This document shows positions 7,295 through 12,790 of a DNA stretch of 12,790 nt, in pieces. This DNA comes from Chloroflexota bacterium (GTDB taxonomy: Bacteria > Chloroflexota > Chloroflexia > Thermomicrobiales > JADLAZ01). The notes below the pieces were generated by a model, which saw nothing but the letters and a program-made list of their open reading frames with translations, was not told where the DNA came from and searched no databases. The stretch lies in assembly GCA_020849725.1 (NCBI GenBank), contig JADLAZ010000153.1, positions 1-12,790 of the forward strand. Reading direction: 5' to 3'. The stretch's first letter is position 1; each line of letters begins with the position of its first letter. A program made the translations under genes and the position numbers.

Positions 7295-7362
7295 TCAGGT
7301 AGGCCCGGTGGACGATCGATACGCCGCCGGCCACCGGCCACGCTCACGCTTGCCAGCTCCAT

Positions 7363-7387
7363 GGTATGAGAATATACTCAGATACCC
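7363..7387. repeat. AT-rich hairpin and left copy of an 18-bp inverted repeat at the IS edge
   Basis: Bases 7370-7387 read GAATATACTCAGATACCC and recur exactly, inverted, at 9370-9387. The same place folds as a hairpin: GGTATGAG (7363-7370), loop AATATA (7371-7376), CTCA, a GA bulge and TACC (7377-7386). The last four bases of the repeat are the first bases of the insertion sequence end (ACCC at 7384-7387). Allowing five mismatches the match to the right copy extends to GCTAGC, 24 of 29 bases (7370-7398 against 9359-9387). Confidence 0.85.
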
Positions 7388-7397
7388 TGATTGCTAG
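7384..7397. repeat. IS terminal inverted repeat, transposase-3' side
   Basis: ACCCTGATTGCTAG, an exact inverse of 8275-8288. It overlaps the last four bases of the AT-rich 18-bp repeat and the transposase stop codon. Confidence 0.9.
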
Positions 7398-8206
7398 CCG
7401 GCGTTGAGGCAGGCGAGCGCCAGGAGTGAGGCGTGGACTTTGATCTCCCACCCGGCGTTGGTCCGGGCGCGCAGGCGCTGGACCCCCATCGCTTCCAGGC
7501 GGTTGTTGAGGGTCTCGATGCGCTTGCGGTACTCCCGGAGCGCCAGCTTGTCGGCCCAGAGGTTCGGCCGCCTGTTGTCGCGCCACTGCGGGACGAGCCG
7601 CACGTCGGCATCGTCGAGGATGCTGGCCTCGTCCGTGGCGCTATTGTACGCCTTGTCGGCGTAGACGCTGACCCCGTCGGGCAGGCCGACCGTCAACTCA
7701 TGCACCGGTGTCAAGTCGTGCAGGCTGGCCGGTAGCAGGTCGAAGGCGACCGGCACTCCGTCCAGCGTGCAGACCAGATGCCGTCGCCAGCCGAAGACCT
7801 TCTCGCGCCTAGCGGCGCAGTAACCGCAATACTCCGCCCCGCGCACCTTGCGGCAGCGGCGGGCGCGGACGCGCCGGCAGACCGGCAGCGGCAGGCTGTC
7901 GAGCAGGAACGCCTCGCCTTGGGCGAAGACCTCCCCCAGCGCCTCCAGCAGCAGCCGCAGCCAATCGCCCCGCGCGTGCAGCCGCCGGTTGAAGCGCGAG
8001 GCGCTCAGGCGGCTGGACAGGTAGCGCATGCCGATCAGCACCTGCAAGGCGCGCGCATGGTGGTTCTGGAAGTAGAGCGCGGCCACGACGGCCACCGTCA
8101 GCACCTCCGCGTCGCTGAGGCGGGCCGCAGGATGGCTACGGTGGCCCAGCGCGCGCATCACGTCGCCAATCACTACGTAGACGGTTACAATCACCGCGTC
8201 GCTCAT
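7394..8206 (-). CDS. IS982-family DDE transposase
   Basis: A 270-residue transposase. The first catalytic Asp103 lies in FLLDSLPLPVCRRVRARRC, diagnostic of IS982 (family pattern D-S-x-P-x-PVC). The G-x-x-x-H...DGVPVAFDLLPASLHD stretch (139-164) is the RNase H-like core, Asp184 is in VYADKAYNS and Glu231 in RKRIETLNNRLEAMG, giving an intact D-D-E triad. The N-terminal HTH-like part is residues 1-80. The start at 8206 has GGGAGG 5 nt upstream. The stop codon overlaps the left terminal repeat (GCTAG), a compact arrangement. No frameshift or internal stop is visible, so the element could be active. Confidence 0.95.
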   Translation of the reverse strand: MSDAVIVTVYVVIGDVMRALGHRSHPAARLSDAEVLTVAVVAALYFQNHHARALQVLIGMRYLSSRLSASRFNRRLHARGDWLRLLLEALGEVFAQGEAFLLDSLPLPVCRRVRARRCRKVRGAEYCGYCAARREKVFGWRRHLVCTLDGVPVAFDLLPASLHDLTPVHELTVGLPDGVSVYADKAYNSATDEASILDDADVRLVPQWRDNRRPNLWADKLALREYRKRIETLNNRLEAMGVQRLRARTNAGWEIKVHASLLALACLNAG

Positions 8207-8274
8207 GCGCCCCTCCCGCTCCCGATGGTGTCGTCAAGCAACCTCATCTTCGATGGGTGGCGCATGGGCGGCAA

Positions 8275-8288
8275 CTAGCAATCAGGGT
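8275..8288. repeat. IS terminal inverted repeat, transposase-5' side
   Basis: CTAGCAATCAGGGT, exact inverse of 7384-7397. Beyond it TTGAAC begins at 8288, a weak -35-like hexamer pointing to the gene at 8374, but no -10 is found at a suitable distance. Confidence 0.9.
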
Positions 8289-8373
8289 TGAACGCATGTT
8301 GGGTTCGGTGAGAGGTCGCGGCGTGTCGATAGTCGGCGCTGCGTCTGCCTGCCCATGGCCAGTGGAGGAGACT

Positions 8374-9309
8374 ATGAAGACGCTCATTGTCGGTACCGGG
8401 GTCATCGGCGTCATCTACGGCTGGGCCCTGTCGCAGGCCGGGGTCGACGTCACGCACGTCGTGCGCCCTGGGAAGAAGGACCAGTTCCAGGGCGGCGTCA
8501 CGCTCGACGTGCTCGACGAGCGCAAAGGCCACCCGAAGAAGTGTGTCACCCACTACTCAATGCGCTGCGTCGAGGCGATCACGCCCGCTGATGGGTACGA
8601 ACTCATCATCGTCCCCACCAACTCCCATCAGGTGGAAGGTGCCTTGCAGGCGCTTGCGCCAGTTTCCGGCGCGGCACTCTTCCTCATCTTCACCGGCAAC
8701 TGGGACGGGCTGGCAGCGATCGACCGCTGGCTGCCCCGCGAGCGCTATCTCCTGGGGTACGCCGACGGTGGCGGCACCATCCGGGACGGTGTCTACTGGA
8801 CCAACATCGGCGGCGAGGTGCATCTCGGTGAAGTTGACGGCACGCCCGCGGGCGGGCTGGAGCGGGTGGCGGCGCTGTTCGCGCGGGCGGATATCAAGGC
8901 CGATGTGCAGCCTCACATGCTGCACTGGCTCTGGGTGCACAACGCCGGCGTCATCGGCTTCGCGGCCGGTTTCGCCAAGCATCGAGACCTGACGCCATAT
9001 CTCAAGGACGGCGTCATGCTGCGCGAGTGCATTCTCGCGACCCGCGAGCTCTACGAGTTGTGCCGGCAACGCGGCGTCGACCTGAACGAGTATCCCGAGA
9101 TCAGGTTCATCAATTGGCCGGTCTGGCTCGTGCGCGCATTGATCCGCTGGAACTTCCGCCACAACGAGAGCATGCAGCGCTACACCGCCCATGCCGCCAG
9201 CGCGGGTAGTCTGAACGAAACGAAGCTGACCTATGCCAGCGTGATGCGGTCGGCGAACGAGTTGAACGTGGCGATGCCGCACACGATGGCAGTCGGCGCC
9301 AATCTCTAG
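8374..9309 (+). CDS. Ketopantoate reductase-like (PanE/ApbA fold) NAD(P)-dependent oxidoreductase, divergent
   Basis: A 311-residue cytoplasmic protein. The N-terminus has a Rossmann dinucleotide-binding loop GTGVIG (7-12) after a beta strand MKTLIV, then VVRPG with Arg31, which in PanE binds the NADP 2'-phosphate. LIIVPTNSHQVEGAL (78-91) and LFLIFTGNWDGL (102-113) match the family's second half of the nucleotide domain, where canonical members have V..K...T and QNG; here the K and QNG equivalents are altered (T82-N83, T107-G-N-W). The C-terminal helical domain holds LHWLWVHNAGVIGFAAG (183-199); Asn190 fits the family Asn, but the catalytic Lys expected four residues earlier is Leu186. So ketopantoate reduction for pantothenate synthesis is doubtful, and another 2-oxo or hydroxy acid substrate, or loss of catalysis, is more likely. 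The start at 8374 is set by GGAGGAG just upstream, not the upstream in-frame ATG at 8257 inside the IS. It lies immediately beside the IS and ends inside a stem-loop. Confidence 0.85.
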   Translation: MKTLIVGTGVIGVIYGWALSQAGVDVTHVVRPGKKDQFQGGVTLDVLDERKGHPKKCVTHYSMRCVEAITPADGYELIIVPTNSHQVEGALQALAPVSGAALFLIFTGNWDGLAAIDRWLPRERYLLGYADGGGTIRDGVYWTNIGGEVHLGEVDGTPAGGLERVAALFARADIKADVQPHMLHWLWVHNAGVIGFAAGFAKHRDLTPYLKDGVMLRECILATRELYELCRQRGVDLNEYPEIRFINWPVWLVRALIRWNFRHNESMQRYTAHAASAGSLNETKLTYASVMRSANELNVAMPHTMAVGANL

Positions 9310-9363
9310 CGGCCTGGCAAAGGTGCTCGCCGCAGCCAACGACAGGACCAGCCAGGCCGCTAG
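9306..9363. repeat. 13-bp perfect inverted repeat spanning the reductase stop codon
   Basis: CTAGCGGCCTGGC (9306-9318) and GCCAGGCCGCTAG (9351-9363) are exact inverses around 32 nt. The TAG stop of the reductase-like gene is bases 9307-9309, inside the left arm. No T run follows. It could act as a 3' stabilising or factor-dependent terminator structure, or be a relic of a mobile element end, since its right arm meets the AT-rich inverted repeat at 9370. Confidence 0.8.
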
Positions 9364-9369
9364 CGCGGC

Positions 9370-9387
9370 GGGTATCTGAGTATATTC
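9370..9387. repeat. Right copy of the 18-bp AT-rich inverted repeat
   Basis: GGGTATCTGAGTATATTC is the exact inverse of 7370-7387. With the left copy it brackets a 2018-bp unit (7370-9387) made of the IS and the reductase-like gene. It overlaps the GTAT-iterated region ahead of the antitoxin gene, so it probably also contributes promoter or operator bases there. Confidence 0.85.
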
Positions 9388-9395
9388 GTATATAG
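9372..9395 (+). promoter_or_regulatory. Three 8-bp GTAT units: likely TA promoter/operator
   Basis: GTATCTGA, GTATATTC and GTATATAG follow each other without gaps (each starts at 9372, 9380, 9388), directly before GGCGGAGG (9398-9405). TATATT (9381-9386) or TATATA (9389-9394) can serve as -10. Helically phased short repeats over the promoter fit autoregulation by the HTH antitoxin encoded immediately downstream; this role is inferred. No standard -35 is apparent. Confidence 0.5.
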
Positions 9396-9410
9396 TCGGC
9401 GGAGGTCGCT

Positions 9411-9839
9411 ATAGAACTGCTGACAGTCGAGGAGACGGCCCGGCTCTTGAAAGTCAACCCGATGACGGTACACCGCTACATTGCCGCTGGCCGACTGCCC
9501 GCGTTCAAGGTCGACCGGCGAGTACGGGTGCAGAAGGAGGACGTCGAGATATTGCTCATCCCCATCGTGCCTCAGGAGCCTGGAACCGGCGGCGCCACGC
9601 GCGACGAGAGAGCAGGTCACAGGCGCGAAGCCGAACGTCCGGCTCGTCCTCTGCGCCTTACCGACGAGGAACGGGACGCGATCCTGGCGGCCATCGAGGA
9701 GTCCAGGCGCGAGCGGATTGCGTTAGCCGCCAAATACAAGGATGTGCTTGTCCCGTCGTCGCTAGAGTTGTTGGATGAAGCGCGCGCGCAGGGCACGCGC
9801 GAACTCTCATGGTCGTCGTCGATGCGTCGGTCGCGGTGA
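9411..9839 (+). CDS. Excisionase-type HTH (HTH_17-like) protein, probable antitoxin, with ATA at the expected start
   Basis: Read from 9411 the product is 142 residues. Residues 4-47 are a MerR/excisionase-like winged HTH: LLTVEETARLLKVNPMTVHRY, GRLPAFKVDRRVRVQKEDVE. This domain in relatives normally begins M-x-L-L-T-x-E-E, and here the Met position is the codon ATA, with GGAGG (9401-9405) 5 nt upstream. Other options are CTG at 9417 or 9420, or TTG at 9447, which would cut off the first HTH helix. A charged middle (60-82) leads to a helix rich in E/R (84-110) and a tail (111-142) that may bind the toxin. The gene overlaps the downstream PIN gene by 31 nt, a typical toxin-antitoxin layout. 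The antitoxin role rests on this context; the gene might instead be start-codon-damaged. The frame closes with TAG at 9393-9395, so no earlier start exists. Confidence 0.75.
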   Translation: MELLTVEETARLLKVNPMTVHRYIAAGRLPAFKVDRRVRVQKEDVEILLIPIVPQEPGTGGATRDERAGHRREAERPARPLRLTDEERDAILAAIEESRRERIALAAKYKDVLVPSSLELLDEARAQGTRELSWSSSMRRSR

Positions 9840-10255
9840 AATGGCTGTTCGAGAAGAAAGAATACTCAGCCATGGCGGATGCATTCGCGATCGATCTCGC
9901 GCGGCGGAACGAGGCGATCATCGCGCCATATCTCCTGCCGATCGAGGTGGCCAACACGATTCGTCAACACCAGTGCCGCGGAGCGTTGACGCTGGATGAA
10001 GCGCGCGGCCGCCTGGCCCGATTCCAGAGCTATCGTGTCCAGATGCTGGCTCCCGAGGGGCTTACCGAGTGCGCGCTCACGATCGCCGTGGAGCAGAACC
10101 TACCTGCCGTCCACGACACCTATTACCTTGCCCTCACCGGAATCAAAGGCTGTGAATTCTGGACGGCCGCCCAGCGGCTCATCCGCTCACTCACCACGAC
10201 GCTGCCCATCGTTCGCTTCATTGGCGAGTACGGCACGGGCGAAACTGTGCGCTGA
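9809..10255 (+). CDS. VapC-like PIN-domain ribonuclease toxin
   Basis: A 148-residue PIN-domain protein. It opens with MVVVDASVAVKWLFEKKEYS, the VapC signature strand with Asp5. Glu46 (LLPIEVANTI) and Asp103 (AVHDTYYLAL) supply the next metal-binding acids, and GCEFWTAAQRLI (114-125) is the usual terminal motif, although the position commonly Asp (T-A-D) is Ala121. VapC-type enzymes cut RNA, often tRNA or rRNA, when freed from antitoxin. The ATG at 9809 lies inside the upstream HTH gene, so translation is probably coupled. The C-terminal tail past 128 is a little longer than usual. Missing the fourth acid is common in PIN proteins and need not abolish activity. Confidence 0.9.
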   Translation: MVVVDASVAVKWLFEKKEYSAMADAFAIDLARRNEAIIAPYLLPIEVANTIRQHQCRGALTLDEARGRLARFQSYRVQMLAPEGLTECALTIAVEQNLPAVHDTYYLALTGIKGCEFWTAAQRLIRSLTTTLPIVRFIGEYGTGETVR

Positions 10256-10298
10256 CGGCGCCGTGTGGCCTGAACGCGTTACCATCCCGCTACTGCCA

Positions 10299-10982
10299 TC
10301 ACGGCGTGGCTGGCGGCCCGGTGCCATTGGGCTGCTCCCGCTCCGGACTGCCCCAGGCCGCCGCGCCGATCAGCGGCACGAACCGCACCGGTCCTAGATC
10401 GGTCGTGCTGTGCCGGTCGCCGTCGCGCCGCACCAGCAGCAGGTTCTGGTCATCGCTGCTGCCGACCGGAATGACCAGCCGGCCGTGTGCCGGTGTCAGT
10501 TGCTGCAGCAATGGCACCGGCCCCGCCGGAGCGGCGGCCGTGACGATGATCGCGTCGTAGGGGGCCGCCGCTGGCCACCCGAGGCTGCCATCGCCGACAT
10601 AGATCGCGACGTTGGCGATGTCTAGCGCCGCCAGCCGTCGTGTAGCCTCGGCCCCGAGCGCGGCGTGCCGCTCGATCGAGATGACCTCGGCCGCCAGCCG
10701 CGCCAGCACTGCCGCCTGGTAGCCGGAGCCGGCGCCAACCTCCAGCACCCGGTCGGTCGGAGCGAGCGCCAGCGCCTGCGTCATCAGCGCCACCACATAC
10801 GGCTGCGAGATCGTTTGACCCGACCCGATGCCCAGCGCGACATTCTCGTAGGCGCGGTCGCGATCGCCGGGATCCACGAACTCCTCGCGTGGCACGCTCG
10901 CCAGCGCGGCCAGCACCCGCTCGTCGTGAATATCCATGCGGCGCAACTCGGCCAACAGCGCCTGCAGCGATCGGCCGGCCAT
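10299..10982 (-). CDS. pcm: Protein-L-isoaspartate O-methyltransferase
   Basis: A 227-residue cytoplasmic repair enzyme that transfers methyl from S-adenosylmethionine to isoaspartyl residues in damaged proteins. Family motifs are in order: VPREEFVDP (30-38), the substrate loop GSGQTISQPYVVALM (53-67), SAM motif I VLEVGAGSGYQAAVLA (79-94), SIERH (102-106), VGDGSLGWP (129-137), PYDAIIVTAAAP (141-152) and LVIPVG (169-174). Length fits bacterial Pcm. The ATG at 10982 follows AGGGAG by 7 nt. It converges on the PIN toxin gene with 43 bp between stops, and reads divergently from the glycosyltransferase gene. The C-terminal tail after 212 is Pro/Gly-rich and not conserved-looking. Confidence 0.95.
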   Translation of the reverse strand: MAGRSLQALLAELRRMDIHDERVLAALASVPREEFVDPGDRDRAYENVALGIGSGQTISQPYVVALMTQALALAPTDRVLEVGAGSGYQAAVLARLAAEVISIERHAALGAEATRRLAALDIANVAIYVGDGSLGWPAAAPYDAIIVTAAAPAGPVPLLQQLTPAHGRLVIPVGSSDDQNLLLVRRDGDRHSTTDLGPVRFVPLIGAAAWGSPEREQPNGTGPPATP

Positions 10983-11156
10983 GGCGCGGCTCCCTGCGCG
11001 GCGGCCCGGCGTCCGGTCGGGCAGCGGCGCTCTGGTAGAATGGCCCTGGCGCGGTGGGTGACTCCGCCAAGCACGCTAGTTGACTATCAATGATGGCTGT
11101 CGGGCCGTCAAGCGGAGACGGTCCGCCGGCTCGGCGCGAGGACCGGGTGAGCCTGG

Positions 11157-12790
11157 ATGATGGCTGAGGAGGGGCGCGTCGATGTCCCGATCGTCGGGGC
11201 GCCACCGCGCCGGCTGCCCGCGGCGGCACCCATCGCACGCCTGCTCCCCCGCATCCTGCTCGCCATCACCGTGCTGGCACTGCTGCCTCTCGTCTGGCGA
11301 CTGGCGACGCACGCTGCCGCGGTACTGGCCTTCCCCTGGCAGATCGACTACGACGAGGGCATTATCCTGCACGCCGCCTGGAAGCTGGCCCAGGGGCAGA
11401 ACCCGTATCATGCCCCGCAGCCTGACACCTTCACCTCTGCCACCTACCCACCCCTGTTCTATGTTCTGAATGCCGCCTGGATGCGACTCAGCGGCCCGAC
11501 CCTGCTCAGCGGCCGGGTCATCGCGCTGGTGGCGACGCTGCTGGCCGGTGGCGCGATCGGCTGGTGGGTGCGCCAGGAGGGCCGCTCCTGGCTGGCGGCG
11601 GCGCTGGCGGCGGCGCTGTGGCTGTCGCTCAGCCCGGTTTACGTCTGGAGCACCTTCTACAAGCCCGATCTGCCGGCGCTGGCGCTGACCGTCACCGGCC
11701 TGGCGCTGGCCCGGCGCTGGTCGGCGTGGCCGGGCGTGGCAGTGGCGGCAGTCGTCTTCGCGCTGGCCTTCTTCACCAAGCAGAGCGCCGTCGTCGGGCC
11801 GCTGGCGGTCGGACTATGGCTGCTGACGCGCGGTGGGCCGTGGTGGCGCTTTGGGCTGACGATGGCCGGGCTGACCCTCGTTCCCTTCGCGGCGGCCAAC
11901 CTGGCGCTCAAGGGCGGCCTCTGGCTGCACGTCGTCGCCTTCCAGCAGCAAATCCCCTGGAGCCGGGGCCAGCTTGACCACCAACTGGGCAAGCTGGTCG
12001 ACACCTACCCCTGGCTGCTGCTCGCCGCCGGGCTGGCGCTCGGCGCGGTCGCCTGGGATCGCGGTCGATCACACCGCGCGCGATCCCCGGCGACCGCGCC
12101 GGCCGACCAGGCCGCGGCGGCGCCCAGCGCACTGCCGCTCTGGTACCTGGCGGCGGCGCTGCCGGTCGTCCTGCTGGCCAATGGGCGCGTCGGCATCAAC
12201 TACGGCCTGCTGCTTGACCTGTTTCCGCCACTGTGTGTCCTGATCGGCGTTGCCGCCGGGCTAGCGCTGCGGCGCGGCGGTGCGCTCAGCGCCGGGCTGG
12301 CGGCCGGCCTGAGCGCGCTGCTGCTGACGCAAGCGCTGCTGCCGAACCCGCCGGGTGAGTGGTACTCGGCCAACCGGATGCCCGGCCGCGAGCGAGCCGC
12401 CCGCATGGCCGCCATCGCCGGCATCATCGACCAGACACCCGGCCAGCTGCTGTCGGAGGACCTGTGGCTGCTGCTGCGGGCGGGCAAGCCGGTCGAATAC
12501 GACGATCCATTTATGATGACCCAGGCGGCGCGCAGCGGCCTGTGGGATGAGCGCCGCTTTATCGCCGACCTGGAGGCGCAGCGCTTCCCGTTGATTGTGC
12601 TGGAGTACGACATCACCGACGTCGCCCGCTCGCCGCGCTGGTCGCCGGCGGCGCTGGCCGCGCTGCGCGCCAACTACGAGATCCTCCACCGCGACGCGCT
12701 GCACATCCACCGGCCGAAGTCGCTGCTGCGCGCGCCCGGCACGCCACGCCAGATTGAGTATGGCGGCCAGCTCCGCCTGGTCGAGACGGC
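11157..12790 (+). CDS. GT-C fold membrane glycosyltransferase (GT39/ArnT-like), 3' truncated by window end
   Basis: At least 544 residues, still open at the window end. A short cytoplasmic N-terminus precedes TM1 (about 30-58: RLLPRILLAITVLALLPLVWRL). The first extracytoplasmic loop has DYDEG (64-68), the acidic motif where GT-C enzymes place catalytic Asp/Glu, followed by A..LA.GQNPY and ATYPPLFYVLN (about 95-105), typical of polyprenyl-phosphate-sugar-dependent GT39/ArnT/PMT-like proteins. Several Ala/Leu/Trp-rich helices follow, with a FFTKQSA motif (about 205-211), then an extracytoplasmic C-terminal domain after about 400 (WYSANRMPGRERAARM, LLSEDLWLLLRAG, PLIVLEYDI). The acceptor is unknown; protein or envelope glycan is possible. 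Start: ATG at 11157 with GGTGA 6 nt upstream; ATG at 11160 in the same frame is equally usable, and an in-frame TGA at 11148-11150 excludes earlier starts. A TAGAAT at 11036-11041 might be a -10 box but has no clear -35. Confidence 0.85.
   Translation, partial: MMAEEGRVDVPIVGAPPRRLPAAAPIARLLPRILLAITVLALLPLVWRLATHAAAVLAFPWQIDYDEGIILHAAWKLAQGQNPYHAPQPDTFTSATYPPLFYVLNAAWMRLSGPTLLSGRVIALVATLLAGGAIGWWVRQEGRSWLAAALAAALWLSLSPVYVWSTFYKPDLPALALTVTGLALARRWSAWPGVAVAAVVFALAFFTKQSAVVGPLAVGLWLLTRGGPWWRFGLTMAGLTLVPFAAANLALKGGLWLHVVAFQQQIPWSRGQLDHQLGKLVDTYPWLLLAAGLALGAVAWDRGRSHRARSPATAPADQAAAAPSALPLWYLAAALPVVLLANGRVGINYGLLLDLFPPLCVLIGVAAGLALRRGGALSAGLAAGLSALLLTQALLPNPPGEWYSANRMPGRERAARMAAIAGIIDQTPGQLLSEDLWLLLRAGKPVEYDDPFMMTQAARSGLWDERRFIADLEAQRFPLIVLEYDITDVARSPRWSPAALAALRANYEILHRDALHIHRPKSLLRAPGTPRQIEYGGQLRLVET

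Larger units (their letters stand above)
7384..8288 (-). mobile_element. IS982-family insertion sequence, 905 bp
   Basis: The element is bounded by a perfect 14-bp terminal inverted repeat, ACCCTGATTGCTAG at 7384-7397 and its inverse at 8275-8288, and contains a single transposase gene on the minus strand. IS982 members are usually close to 1 kb, so this one is compact. The flanking 8-mers (ACTCAGAT on the left, TGAACGCA on the right) do not match, so no target duplication is evident; it may have decayed, or the ends may have been rearranged. Codon and base composition resemble the host neighbourhood, which does not point to a very recent arrival from a distant source. Confidence 0.9.

Noticed and set aside
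8257..8373. Upstream start of the reductase-like gene at 8257 inside the IS
   Set aside because: The Rossmann strand begins right at 8374 (MKTLIVGTG) and GGAGGAG precedes that ATG; the extension crosses the IS end.
10259..10306. Inverted repeat CGCCGTG/CACGGCG between the convergent toxin and pcm genes as a bidirectional terminator
   Set aside because: Only 7 bp with a 34-nt loop and no T runs, and the right arm overlaps the pcm stop and coding end; too weak in GC-rich DNA.

Overview
This is a GC-rich (visibly far above 50% G+C) bacterial window with a mixed gene content. The best guess for the source is Chloroflexota, possibly the Thermomicrobia/Chloroflexia side. The main support is the pair of ~70-residue C-terminal units in the large secreted protein (motifs FGYPIS, VQYFERARFE, LGRLG), a style I associate with extracellular Chloroflexota proteins, plus very GC3-rich codon use and strong GGAGG-type ribosome binding sites. 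The assignment is inferred, because there is no rRNA or tRNA here.

Layout. Positions 1-218 hold no gene but three repeat structures: a 24-base poly-C, a TGTTGGG tandem, and a 23-bp imperfect palindrome lying just downstream of the first gene. Leftward from 5081 to 219 run two genes in tandem: a large secreted PQQ-type sugar/aldose-dehydrogenase-like propeller protein (signal peptide, Fn3-like, propeller, PKD, two C-terminal repeats), then an ABC-F ATPase with its own likely extended -10 promoter. Rightward from a divergent region with a perfect TATAAT lies a conserved-looking protein of unknown function (5322-6170). It is followed by a two-gene regulatory operon: an ECF sigma factor and an 85-residue soluble zinc-finger anti-sigma factor, 6 nt apart.

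The middle (7207-9410) is the plastic part. A compact, apparently intact IS982-family element (7384-8288, perfect 14-bp terminal inverted repeats, intact DDE triad) sits next to a ketopantoate-reductase-like (PanE/ApbA fold) gene whose usual catalytic lysine appears to be replaced. The IS and this gene are together bracketed by an 18-bp AT-rich inverted repeat (7370-7387 and 9370-9387; 24/29 over a longer match). The right copy forms part of the likely promoter/operator of a toxin-antitoxin pair: an excisionase-type HTH antitoxin, whose expected start codon reads ATA, overlapping a VapC-like PIN ribonuclease.

The right end has a leftward protein-L-isoaspartate O-methyltransferase gene (pcm) and a rightward, window-truncated GT-C (GT39/ArnT-like) membrane glycosyltransferase. 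These two read divergently from a shared 174-bp intergenic stretch.

The most unusual signals are the inverted repeat that brackets IS plus reductase and doubles as a TA operator, the ATA start context of the antitoxin, and the long stem-loop swallowing the reductase stop codon. I see no CRISPR array, no RNA gene and no recognised defence island.
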